This document shows positions 1 through 6,835 of a DNA stretch of 10,476 bases, one piece after another. Origin of the DNA: Alphaproteobacteria bacterium UBA1254 (GTDB taxonomy: Bacteria; Pseudomonadota; Alphaproteobacteria; RF32; CAG-239); NCBI GenBank assembly GCA_002308495.1, contig DBVW01000002.1, positions 87,965 to 98,440 on the forward strand, read 5' to 3'. Within the stretch, counting starts at the first letter, position 1; each line of letters begins with the position of its first letter. Made by a program: the position numbers and the translations under genes. The notes under the pieces were generated by a model, which was given only the letters and a program-made list of their open reading frames with translations, was not told the origin of the DNA and ran no database searches.

Positions 1-485
1 GCAGCGGCGGATCCGCCTGACGAGCCACCGGGCACAAGTGCTTTATCTTTGGAATACGGATTAACGGTCGGTTTATAATAACTTGTCTCTGTGCTGCTTC
101 CCATGGCAAATTCATCCATGTTCAGCTTTCCCAAAAAGACAGCCCCGTTATCTAACAGGTTTTGCGTTACCGTTGATTCGTATTGAGGCACGAACCCGTC
201 TAAAATATGTGAACAGGCTGTTGTCCGCACACCTTTTGTGCAAAACAAATCTTTAATACCGAGCGGTATGCCTTCCAGCATCCTGTTTGTTCCTTTTGCG
301 TAATGTTCATCTGCTGTTTTGGCTTGCTCTAAAGCAAGTTCAGGCGTTTCAATGATATATGCATTGTATTTTCTGCATTCTTCCATCTGTTTAATGTATG
401 CATTTGTTAATTCCACAGCAGAAAATTGTTTTGTTTTCAGACCTTCAACAGCCTCTTTGATTGTTAGTTTTGTTAAATCCGACAT
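1..485 (-). CDS. gatA: Asp-tRNA(Asn)/Glu-tRNA(Gln) amidotransferase subunit A, N-terminal part, cut by window edge
   Basis: GatA is the amidase subunit of the cytoplasmic GatCAB complex. It releases ammonia from glutamine, and GatB uses that ammonia to convert Glu-tRNA(Gln) or Asp-tRNA(Asn) to the amidated form. The first 161 codons are visible (the family is usually about 480-490 aa). The amidase-signature Lys lies in IPLGIKD (K78), followed by NMDEFAMGSSTE (122-133) and the Gly/Ser-rich PGGSSGGSAA (152-161), which carries the cis-Ser. The nucleophilic Ser lies beyond the left edge and cannot be checked. The ATG at 485-483 is supported by a GGAG Shine-Dalgarno inside the last codons of gatC (about 494-498). 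The gatC stop is only 5 nt upstream, so the two are almost certainly co-transcribed and translationally coupled. Truncation is by the window only; the reading frame is intact. Confidence 0.97.
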   Translation of the reverse strand, partial: MSDLTKLTIKEAVEGLKTKQFSAVELTNAYIKQMEECRKYNAYIIETPELALEQAKTADEHYAKGTNRMLEGIPLGIKDLFCTKGVRTTACSHILDGFVPQYESTVTQNLLDNGAVFLGKLNMDEFAMGSSTETSYYKPTVNPYSKDKALVPGGSSGGSAA

Positions 486-490
486 CTTTT

Positions 491-778
491 TTACTCCACA
501 ACCTTCGGTACTGCAAAATAGCCGAATTCCTGCATCGGTGCATTTTTTAACACGGCTTCTTTAAGATTACCGTCCGTAACTTTATCATCACGCATCGGCA
601 CACGCCCGTCATTAACGGAAACAAGAGGATGAACATCAGATGTGTCCACTTCATTGAGTTGCTCAATCCAATTCAAAATTTTGTTAAACTCTTCTTTTGT
701 TTTTTCGATTTCTGTTTCTTCAATTTTAAGGCGTGCCAGAAATGCCACCTGTTTGACCATCTTATTATCTATTGCCAT
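491..778 (-). CDS. gatC: Asp-tRNA(Asn)/Glu-tRNA(Gln) amidotransferase subunit C
   Basis: This is the small GatCAB subunit, which wraps around GatA and GatB and stabilises the complex. It has 95 aa, the usual GatC length. The N-terminal helix pattern VKQVAFLARLKIEE (residues 8-21) is the family hallmark. A second helix contains FNKILNWIEQLNEVD (about 31-45). The C-terminal part has the typical Val/Pro/Arg-rich DVHPLVSVNDGRVPMRDD stretch (47-64). The ATG at 778-776 is preceded by GAGG (784-787 on the plus strand, 5 nt spacing). It lies 72 bp downstream of sppA and 5 bp upstream of gatA. I see no terminator between sppA and gatC, so an sppA-gatC-gatA operon is possible. The role is established for the family; the operon is inferred. 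Confidence 0.95.
   Translation of the reverse strand: MAIDNKMVKQVAFLARLKIEETEIEKTKEEFNKILNWIEQLNEVDTSDVHPLVSVNDGRVPMRDDKVTDGNLKEAVLKNAPMQEFGYFAVPKVVE
494..498 (-). promoter_or_regulatory. gatA ribosome binding site inside the gatC 3' end
   Basis: On the minus strand the last gatC codons read GTG GAG TAA, which supply a GGAG Shine-Dalgarno ahead of the gatA ATG at 485. Because the site overlaps the gatC stop region, gatA initiation is probably coupled to gatC translation, which would keep the two subunits balanced. Confidence 0.7.
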
Positions 779-850
779 TGTAGCCTCATTATCTTAATTT
801 TGTTCCATACCTTTTAACAATAAGCTTCGCAGAATGCAAGAAAAATTTGT
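779..850 (-). other. sppA-gatC spacer
   Basis: This 72 bp gap separates the sppA stop from the gatC start. It contains the gatC Shine-Dalgarno (784-787). No hairpin with a T tract and no convincing -35/-10 pair is visible, so read-through from sppA into gatC is the simpler reading. Confidence 0.4.
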
Positions 851-2617
851 TTACATCTTTATAACCATCGGCAACAAAACCGTGTTGTGTTGCAAACGGT
901 ATAAGACTTTAAGCTCGTCCATATTTCCCAAAATCTTCAGCATCGGAAGGTTGCCCCCGCTCTCAATAAACTTCGTCAGTTTTTCTTGGAACGTTTCCCG
1001 TTTGGGATAATATTGAAGCGCAAACGGTTTGTTTGGCGCAATGTCAGCCAATTCTTTTGCTTTTAAGATAGCTTTCTGCAGCCCGCCCAATTCATCAATC
1101 AACTTTACATCAACCGCGTTCCTTCCGAGCCAAATACGACCGCGCGCGATTTGATCCATTTCTGCGGCATCAATTTTCCGAACTTCGGAAACCTTACTTG
1201 TAAAATCATGATAGACCTCATCCAAGGATTTTTCAAAAACTTCACGTTCTGATTGAGAAAATTTGTGATTCATGCTTAAAATACCGGCATTTTCACCAAA
1301 TTTAATTTCTCCCCAGTTGATATCCAGTTTATCCATTAAACTCTTTACAACCATTTTGCCGCCCAACACACCTATTGAACCCGTAATGGTTGCCGGATCA
1401 GCCAAAATACAATCGCCCGCCAAAGAAACAAAATATCCGCCCGAAGCCGCATAATCACTCATTGAAATTACAATCGGTATATTTTTTTCCGCTTTTAAGC
1501 CCAAAAGTGCGGCTCTTATTTCATCTGATGCCGTATAGCTTCCACCCGGGCTGTTGATTCGAACGACCAAACCCTTCAAATTTTTCTGTTTTTTAAGCTC
1601 TTCAATTTGCTTTAATACCGTTTCGGAACCGATAATGGCATCATTTAAAGGGTTGTTTGAACTTTCTCCGCTTTCAATAACTCCTTCCAAAACCATAAAA
1701 GCTATTTGCGGAAAATCTTCAGAATCGCTGTCTAAAATATGCGCCATATAATCGGTCATATCATAAAACTCTGCATTATCATATTCTTTTTGGAGCATTT
1801 GCTGCAATTCGTGACGATATCCTATCTTATCAATCAAGCGGTCTTCCAATGCCGTTGAGGCGAATACGGGGGCTTGATTGATATCATTTTCAACCGAAGA
1901 ATCCTCCAGTCCGCGGTGAAAGGCAATCCCTTTGACGAGTTCTTGATAAAGCCCTCCCCCTAATTTTTCCAGTTCTTCTTTGTATGTCGGTGTAAAATCT
2001 GCATTTAAAAGCGAAGCAACCGCTGTTTTGTATTCATATCTTGTGTAAAATTCAGGCTCAATGCCGACTTTCTCAAAAATATTTTTAAAAAACGGTGTTT
2101 CAATGTTAATTCCCGTCATACCGATATCAGCATGGGGCTGAAGCCATATTTCATCAAACAATGTTGCTAAATAATATTCTTTTGTTCCTTGACCGAAGGA
2201 TCCCATTCCACTCGAAAAAACGTATGTTTTCTTACCTTTGCTTTCGAAATATCTCAAAGCTTCGGAAATATCTTGAATTTGAGCCAACCCGAGGTTTGTT
2301 TCATTTAAGTTTGCAACTATTGCTTTTACTCTGTTATCCGTTGCCGCAACATTAATGGCGCGGACAAGGTCAAACACACTATAAACAGACTGATTTGTAA
2401 ACTCCGCAAACAAGTCGTCCTGTCTCATTTCCGCATAGGATAAGTTAAAATCAAGGCTTAAGATTGTTTTTGCGGGGACATTGCTCAATTTTGATTTCGG
2501 GCTCATCAAACCTAAAACGACACATAGCATCAGAATAAATATAATTCCAAATCCGGCAAAAGTATAAACTATTGTTTTACCCATTAATTTTAAGATTTTA
2601 GCTTTACTTTCCTTCAT
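851..2617 (-). CDS. sppA: Signal peptide peptidase SppA, long (67K-type) membrane protease
   Basis: SppA is a membrane-anchored serine protease that degrades signal peptides left after secretion. The 588 aa match the long, duplicated form of the family (E. coli about 618 aa). A short basic N-terminus (residues 1-14) is followed by one hydrophobic membrane segment (about 15-38). The N-terminal repeat supplies the candidate general-base Lys in YEYKTAVAS (K197, equivalent to E. coli K209). The C-terminal repeat has INSPGGS (354-360), the nucleophile in YAASGGYF (S392, equivalent to E. coli S409) and the ATITGSIGVLGG stretch (409-420). Both catalytic residues are therefore present. The ATG at 2617-2615 has an AAGGA Shine-Dalgarno 9 nt upstream (2627-2631). 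gatC follows 72 bp downstream on the same strand. The residue equivalences come from motif matching by eye. Confidence 0.95.
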   Translation of the reverse strand: MKESKAKILKLMGKTIVYTFAGFGIIFILMLCVVLGLMSPKSKLSNVPAKTILSLDFNLSYAEMRQDDLFAEFTNQSVYSVFDLVRAINVAATDNRVKAIVANLNETNLGLAQIQDISEALRYFESKGKKTYVFSSGMGSFGQGTKEYYLATLFDEIWLQPHADIGMTGINIETPFFKNIFEKVGIEPEFYTRYEYKTAVASLLNADFTPTYKEELEKLGGGLYQELVKGIAFHRGLEDSSVENDINQAPVFASTALEDRLIDKIGYRHELQQMLQKEYDNAEFYDMTDYMAHILDSDSEDFPQIAFMVLEGVIESGESSNNPLNDAIIGSETVLKQIEELKKQKNLKGLVVRINSPGGSYTASDEIRAALLGLKAEKNIPIVISMSDYAASGGYFVSLAGDCILADPATITGSIGVLGGKMVVKSLMDKLDINWGEIKFGENAGILSMNHKFSQSEREVFEKSLDEVYHDFTSKVSEVRKIDAAEMDQIARGRIWLGRNAVDVKLIDELGGLQKAILKAKELADIAPNKPFALQYYPKRETFQEKLTKFIESGGNLPMLKILGNMDELKVLYRLQHNTVLLPMVIKM

Positions 2618-2650
2618 TTCAAAATATCCTTATTTTTCAAACACAAAATT

Positions 2651-2678
2651 AAAATATAAAATTCAAGTTAAAACTCAA
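2651..2678 (-). promoter_or_regulatory. possible sppA promoter
   Basis: On the minus strand, TTGAGT (2678-2673) and TATTTT (2656-2651) are separated by 16 bp, about 35 bp upstream of the sppA ATG. The region is extremely AT-rich, so chance matches are likely and the call is weak. Confidence 0.3.
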
Positions 2679-2733
2679 GGCTTTTCATAAAGTTATTGAC
2701 TTAAAAAAAATAATTTTTTTTTCATTTTTTGTG

Positions 2734-2762
2734 TTGACGCGTTGACAAAAATGTGGTAGTAT
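2734..2762 (+). promoter_or_regulatory. sigma70-type promoter of the 107-aa gene
   Basis: TTGACG (2734-2739) and TAGTAT (2757-2762) are separated by 17 bp. A run of A and T tracts just upstream (2701-2730) could act as an UP element. The predicted start near 2769 gives a leader of about 50 nt before the ATG at 2820. A second TTGACA (2742-2747) lies 8 bp downstream of the first but has no matching -10 at normal spacing. Confidence 0.65.
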
Positions 2763-2807
2763 GCCTGCAGAATTAATCTTGCGGTTATGAACAAAAGTTT
2801 TAAGAAA

Positions 2808-2812
2808 GGAAG
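2808..2812 (+). promoter_or_regulatory. Shine-Dalgarno that fixes the start at 2820
   Basis: GGAAG, in AAAGGAAG, lies 7 nt before the ATG at 2820. An in-frame ATG at 2787 would add 11 residues, but it has no Shine-Dalgarno and would place this site inside the coding sequence. The 2820 start is therefore preferred. Confidence 0.7.
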
Positions 2813-2819
2813 ATACAAA

Positions 2820-3143
2820 ATGGCTAAGAACATACAGCTGACGAAGATTCAGTTTGCTCAGCAGCGTGACAGCGGAACCTTGAGTTATCTTAATGACCAG
2901 GGTCTCGGTTATGTTGTTCATTTTGCAACCAAAGAAAAGTTAGGCAACAATGCTGTCCTCGGAAAGTCTGCGCACATAGACTGGAATTCTATTTCCATCT
3001 ACAAACAAAATCAAGCTCAGGCAAGAGCAAAACAGCTCGGCCAACGTTTGGGTGCCGGAGCTCCCGAAAACTATATTTTGGGTGCCGAAGACAAAGAATA
3101 TGTTGATAAAATTTGCAATCAGATTAGAGCATATAAAATTTAA
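2820..3143 (+). CDS. Small soluble protein of unknown function (107 aa)
   Basis: I do not recognise this family. The product begins MAKNIQLTKIQFAQQ and has no membrane segment, signal peptide or Cys motif (one Cys, near the C-terminus). It is rich in Gln, Lys, Asn and Ala. A Gly-containing middle (SYLNDQGLGYVVHF, about 22-35) looks beta-rich. A Gln/Ala/Arg helix follows (QNQAQARAKQLGQRLGAG, about 63-80), and the C-terminal helix (EDKEYVDKICNQIRAYKI) is charged. The gene has a near-consensus promoter, a good Shine-Dalgarno and a strong terminator, so it is a single-gene transcript that is probably well expressed. It diverges from sppA across a 202 bp AT-rich spacer. A 118-aa form starting at 2787 is possible but lacks a ribosome site. 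Coding status is well supported; function is unknown. Confidence 0.85.
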   Translation: MAKNIQLTKIQFAQQRDSGTLSYLNDQGLGYVVHFATKEKLGNNAVLGKSAHIDWNSISIYKQNQAQARAKQLGQRLGAGAPENYILGAEDKEYVDKICNQIRAYKI

Positions 3144-3162
3144 TTTATTGTTTTATAACAAG

Positions 3163-3199
3163 AAGAACTCTTGAGATGATTTTCAAGAGTTCTTTTTTT
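3163..3199 (+). terminator. Rho-independent terminator after the 107-aa gene
   Basis: A perfect 12-bp stem (AAGAACTCTTGA at 3163-3174 with TCAAGAGTTCTT at 3183-3194) closes an 8-nt loop. A T run (3193-3199) overlaps the stem end. It lies 20 bp after the stop codon and just before the next promoter, so it insulates the two small genes. Confidence 0.9.
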
Positions 3200-3220
3200 C
3201 GCGAATCGGTAAATTTATTG

Positions 3221-3249
3221 TTGACAATCCGCCCTTCTGTTTCTATGAT
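3221..3249 (+). promoter_or_regulatory. near-consensus sigma70-type promoter of the 168-aa gene
   Basis: TTGACA (3221-3226, perfect -35) and TATGAT (3244-3249, 5 of 6) are separated by exactly 17 bp. It begins about 20 bp after the preceding terminator. The predicted start near 3256 gives a leader of about 40 nt. This is the closest match to the consensus in the window. Confidence 0.8.
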
Positions 3250-3296
3250 TTTCTTCAATTGTCTTAAATATATGTGCAACTAATTATTAATTTATT

Positions 3297-3803
3297 ATGG
3301 ATATTTTACAGAAATTCGATTTATTGAAAACAATCGGCTTAACAAAAAAGGAAGCAGATCTTTATTTTTCCGAATCCAAGGTCATTCCGATGCTTTACCC
3401 GGTTGTTTATTGCACCACGGATGAGGAAGAGAATTTTTGGCAAAATGATTTCGAAATTTTGCCTTATCTTGACACCTCTCGTACTCAACAGGTTTGGGGG
3501 ATTGATTTCAACGGAATACTTATCTATAAGAATGACGGAAGAAACGACTCCATTCTTGAAGAATCTCATGGCAGATTGCCGGACTTACAAACGCTTACCA
3601 AAATCTTTCAATCCGAAACAAAGATCAACCTTTGCTTATATGATTTGCAGCTTTACGGTGTCGAAAATGTGGATTTCATTGATTCGTCTTACCCTTACAA
3701 AACGGAAGAGACAAATTCTCAATCTCTGGCGGTATGTTTAATCCGGCTTGACTATATGCAAACCTGGCTTTCCGAACAAGCATTTATCCGTCCCGTGCTT
3801 TAA
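3297..3803 (+). CDS. Hypothetical protein (168 aa), unknown function
   Basis: I do not recognise this protein. It has an N-terminal helical segment (MDILQKFDLLKTIGLTKKEA), then an acidic, aromatic-rich region with alternating hydrophobics that suggests a mixed alpha/beta fold (YPVVYCTT about 34-41, QVWGIDFNGILIYKNDGRN about 65-83). The C-terminus has NLCLYDLQLYGVENVDF and ends in a helix (DYMQTWLSEQAF). There is no signal peptide, membrane segment or metal-binding motif. The gene has its own near-consensus promoter and its own terminator, so it is monocistronic. No clear Shine-Dalgarno precedes the ATG at 3297; the leader is almost all A/T, so initiation may rely on an unstructured leader. 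The next Met is at codon 32, too far in to be a likely start. It could be a lineage-restricted regulatory or immunity-like protein, but nothing in the sequence decides this. Confidence 0.8.
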   Translation: MDILQKFDLLKTIGLTKKEADLYFSESKVIPMLYPVVYCTTDEEENFWQNDFEILPYLDTSRTQQVWGIDFNGILIYKNDGRNDSILEESHGRLPDLQTLTKIFQSETKINLCLYDLQLYGVENVDFIDSSYPYKTEETNSQSLAVCLIRLDYMQTWLSEQAFIRPVL

Positions 3804-3810
3804 CCTTTTT

Positions 3811-3851
3811 ACCCTTAAAATCCAAAAAATCGATTTTAAGGGTGTTTTTTT
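3811..3851 (+). terminator. Rho-independent terminator between the 168-aa gene and gyrA
   Basis: A perfect 12-bp stem (ACCCTTAAAATC at 3811-3822 with GATTTTAAGGGT at 3832-3843) closes a 9-nt loop and is followed by a run of seven T (3845-3851). It starts 7 bp after the stop codon. gyrA must therefore be transcribed mainly from within 3852-3968. That stretch is AT-rich and I could not pick one convincing promoter there. Confidence 0.9.
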
Positions 3852-3968
3852 GCCCGTAGAGAGAAAAATGGTTAATTTTTGTGGGTATAAATTGTTAAAA
3901 AACTTTTAAAAAAAATCCTTTTCTGTTATTTTTAATCCATTATTTCAAACAATAAAGGATAATCAATA

Positions 3969-6776
3969 ATGGAAGAAAATCAAATCATTGCAGCTAATTC
4001 GACAGCTGAAAACATTACACCGACCATGATTTGCGATGAAATGCGCCGCTCATATTTGGATTATGCCATGAGCGTCATTGTTTCACGTGCCTTACCTGAT
4101 GTCAGGGACGGTTTAAAACCTGTTCACAGACGTATTTTATACGGTATGTATGAAAACGGCTATGACAGCACAAAACCTTATCGTAAATCGGCACGTATCG
4201 TCGGTGATGTTATGGGTAAATATCACCCGCATGGTGACAGCTCTATTTATGAAGCAATGGTGCGTATGGCTCAACCGTTTTCAATGCGATTAACACTCGT
4301 TGACGGGCAAGGTAACTTCGGTTCCATGGATGGTGACGGAGCCGCTGCCATGCGTTACACCGAAGCAAGACTTGCCAAAGTTGCGCAGAAGCTCATTGAT
4401 GATATTGAATTTGATACCGTCGATTTTATGCCGAACTATGACGAATCGCTTCAAGAACCTACCGTTCTTCCGGCGCGCTTCCCGAATTTGCTTGTTAACG
4501 GAACAAACGGTATTGCCGTCGGCATGGCAACCAATATGCCCCCGCACAATTTAGGAGAAGTCATTGATGCCTGCTGTGCTTATATTGATAATCCTGACAT
4601 CACACCCGATGAGCTGATTCAAATCGTTCCCGGTCCTGATTTTCCGACAGGCGGCTTAATTTTAGGACAAACAGGAGCCAAACAGGCTTATTTGACAGGT
4701 CGCGGTTCTATTATGATGCGTGCTAAGTGCACCATTGAAGAAATCAGAAAAGACAAGGAAGCCATTATCGTTCATGAAATTCCTTATCAGGTTAACAAGG
4801 CCGCTCTTGTTCAACGTATTGCCGAACTTGTTAAAGAAAAACGATTGGAAGGTATTTCCGACATCAGAGATGAATCTGACCGTCAAGGCGTTCGTGTTGT
4901 TATTGAAATCAAAAAAGATTTTCAGGCTGACGTTGTTCTAAATCAGCTTTATAAATATACGCCGCTTCAAACCAGTTTTGGTATGAATATGCTGGCCATC
5001 AATCACGGTAAACCGATGATGTTGACGTTAAAAGATATTATTGCGGCGTTTATTGAATTCAGAGAAGAAGTCATTCGCCGCAGAACAATTTATAAGCTCA
5101 ACAAGGCTCGTGACAAGGCTCATATTTTGGTCGGTCTTGGAATTGCCGTTGAAAATCTGGATCCGGTCATTGAACTTATACGCACGGCGCCTTCTCCGAC
5201 GGAAGCTAAGGAAGCTTTGCTTTCAAGAAACTGGCCGGCCAGTGATATTGCCCCGCTTGTTGCTCTTATTGACGAACCCGATCATAAAGTTGAAAACGGC
5301 GAATATCATTTGTCAGAAGATCAGGCCAAAGCCATTTTAGACTTGAAATTACAGCGTTTAACCGGTTTAGAGCGTGATAAGATTCACGATGAATTGAGAG
5401 GTTTGGGCGAAGACATCAAAGAGTTTCTTTCTATCCTCGGCAGTCGTGAAAAGCTTTATGGCATTATGAAAGATGAGCTGATTGAAGTTAAAACCGAATA
5501 TGCCAAACCGAGATTAACAACCATTGAAGATATTGAATATGATACAGATGTCGAATCTCTTATCCAACGCGAAGAGATGGTTGTTACCGTTACCGAAGCC
5601 GGTTATATTAAACGTGTTCCTTTAAATGCTTATAAAGCACAAAAACGCGGCGGTAAAGGAAAATCGGGCATGACCACGAAAGAAGAAGATTTTGTAACAC
5701 GTTTGTTTGTTGCTTCAACACATACACCTGTTCTTTTCTTCTCTTCCAAAGGTTTGGTCTATAAGATGAAGGTTTACAAACTTCCTTTAGGTTCGCCGAC
5801 ATCTAAAGGCAAACCTTTTGTAAATCTTTTGCCGCTTGATGAGGGCGAAAACATTACAACCATTATGAAATTGCCTGAAAATGAGGCAGAATGCAAAGAC
5901 TTGTCTATTATGTTTGCAACGGCTCAGGGTAATGTTCGCCGCAACAGCCTGATGGACTTTGTTAATGTTCAGTCAAACGGTAAAATTGCCATGAAGCTTG
6001 ATGAGGGCGATAAACTTGTTAATGTTGCTCTCTGCACGGAAGACAATGATGTGATGCTCGCGGCCAGATCAGGTAAATGCATACGATTCCCCGTTACCGA
6101 TGTTCGTGTATTTGTCGGCCGTAACTCGACAGGTGTTCGCGGTATTAAGCTCGGTGCCAATGATGAAGTTATCTCGATGTCGATGCTTAAACATATTTCC
6201 GCAAATGCCGATGAACGCGACGAATATTTGCGTATCAGCTCTGCCATGAAACGTATGGCTCAGGAAGAAGGCACGGATATTTATGTTTCACCGGAACAGA
6301 CCGGCTTATTAAAACTTCTCACACCGGAAAAATTCAAACAAATGGAAGAAAGGGAAGAATTTATTTTAACCGTTACCGTTACGGGTTACGGCAAACGTTC
6401 GTCTTCTTACGAATACCGCGTCACGGGCCGCGGCGGACAGGGTATTGCCAATATGGAAATGTCGCCCCGCAATAAAGAAGTCGTCAGCTCATTTCCTATT
6501 GAAAATGACAATCAGATTATGATGGTCACCGATGGCGGCAAGCTTATTCGTATGCCGGTTGAAGACATACGTATTGCCGGCCGTAAAACGCAGGGTGTTA
6601 TCCTTTTCAGGACAGCAGATGATGAACGCGTTGTTTCGGTCACATGGCTTAATGCCGACGAAGGCGATGAAGAAGATATTGAAGAAACGGAAGGTTCAGA
6701 GGTTTTAGGTGAAAGCATTACCGAAACCGAAGATATCGTTCCCGTATCCGAACCGGAAACGACTTCGGAAGATTAA
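3969..6776 (+). CDS. gyrA: DNA gyrase subunit A
   Basis: GyrA is the DNA breakage-reunion and wrapping subunit of the A2B2 gyrase, which introduces negative supercoils using ATP hydrolysed by GyrB. The 935 aa are complete. The winged-helix breakage core starts at MICDEMRRSYLDYAMSVIV (20-38), and the catalytic Tyr is in AAMRYTE (Y130, equivalent to E. coli Y122). The quinolone-determining region reads KYHPHGDSSIYEAM, with Ser at the position equivalent to E. coli S83 (S91) and Glu at the D87 position (E95). The GyrA box is QKRGGKG (558-564), confirming gyrase rather than topoisomerase IV ParC. The C-terminal beta-pinwheel has an extra segment at about 741-796, then an acidic tail (897-935). 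The ATG at 3969 is preceded by AAAGGA (3954-3959, 9 nt spacing). The gene stands alone between two terminators. Minus-strand genes converge on its 3' end. Confidence 0.99.
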   Translation: MEENQIIAANSTAENITPTMICDEMRRSYLDYAMSVIVSRALPDVRDGLKPVHRRILYGMYENGYDSTKPYRKSARIVGDVMGKYHPHGDSSIYEAMVRMAQPFSMRLTLVDGQGNFGSMDGDGAAAMRYTEARLAKVAQKLIDDIEFDTVDFMPNYDESLQEPTVLPARFPNLLVNGTNGIAVGMATNMPPHNLGEVIDACCAYIDNPDITPDELIQIVPGPDFPTGGLILGQTGAKQAYLTGRGSIMMRAKCTIEEIRKDKEAIIVHEIPYQVNKAALVQRIAELVKEKRLEGISDIRDESDRQGVRVVIEIKKDFQADVVLNQLYKYTPLQTSFGMNMLAINHGKPMMLTLKDIIAAFIEFREEVIRRRTIYKLNKARDKAHILVGLGIAVENLDPVIELIRTAPSPTEAKEALLSRNWPASDIAPLVALIDEPDHKVENGEYHLSEDQAKAILDLKLQRLTGLERDKIHDELRGLGEDIKEFLSILGSREKLYGIMKDELIEVKTEYAKPRLTTIEDIEYDTDVESLIQREEMVVTVTEAGYIKRVPLNAYKAQKRGGKGKSGMTTKEEDFVTRLFVASTHTPVLFFSSKGLVYKMKVYKLPLGSPTSKGKPFVNLLPLDEGENITTIMKLPENEAECKDLSIMFATAQGNVRRNSLMDFVNVQSNGKIAMKLDEGDKLVNVALCTEDNDVMLAARSGKCIRFPVTDVRVFVGRNSTGVRGIKLGANDEVISMSMLKHISANADERDEYLRISSAMKRMAQEEGTDIYVSPEQTGLLKLLTPEKFKQMEEREEFILTVTVTGYGKRSSSYEYRVTGRGGQGIANMEMSPRNKEVVSSFPIENDNQIMMVTDGGKLIRMPVEDIRIAGRKTQGVILFRTADDERVVSVTWLNADEGDEEDIEETEGSEVLGESITETEDIVPVSEPETTSED

Positions 6777-6790
6777 TATGATCATCTTAA

Positions 6791-6826
6791 AAGGAAAGCC
6801 CTGAGCTATTGCTCGGGGCTTTCTTT
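6791..6826. terminator. bidirectional Rho-independent terminator between gyrA and the converging 205-aa gene
   Basis: A GC-rich stem (core AAAGCCCTGAGC at 6795-6806 with GCTCGGGGCTTT at 6811-6822, one G-T wobble) closes a 4-nt TATT loop. A/T-rich flanks extend it, with TTTTT at 6824-6828 on the plus strand and TTTT after the hairpin on the minus strand. It starts 14 bp after the gyrA stop and about 10 bp after the stop of the opposing gene, so it can end both transcripts. Confidence 0.88.
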
Positions 6827-6835
6827 TTAAGTACA

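Noticed and set aside
2787..2819. Upstream in-frame ATG extending the 107-aa protein by 11 residues
   Set aside because: No Shine-Dalgarno precedes it, while GGAAG is ideally spaced before the ATG at 2820.
2685..2921. 78-aa minus-strand open frame across the 107-aa gene start
   Set aside because: It runs through the promoter and leader of the 107-aa gene, its start falls inside that gene, and its composition is A/T-tract driven. It is a shadow frame.
3272..3283. Three-codon mini-ORF (ATG TGC AAC TAA) in the leader of the 168-aa gene
   Set aside because: It could be read as a leader peptide, but it has no ribosome site and no regulatory codon run or attenuator hairpin, so it is most likely chance.
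3403..3741. 112-aa plus-strand open frame inside the 168-aa gene
   Set aside because: It is an alternative frame nested in the longer gene that has its own near-consensus promoter. No ribosome site precedes it, and the protein looks like out-of-frame translation.
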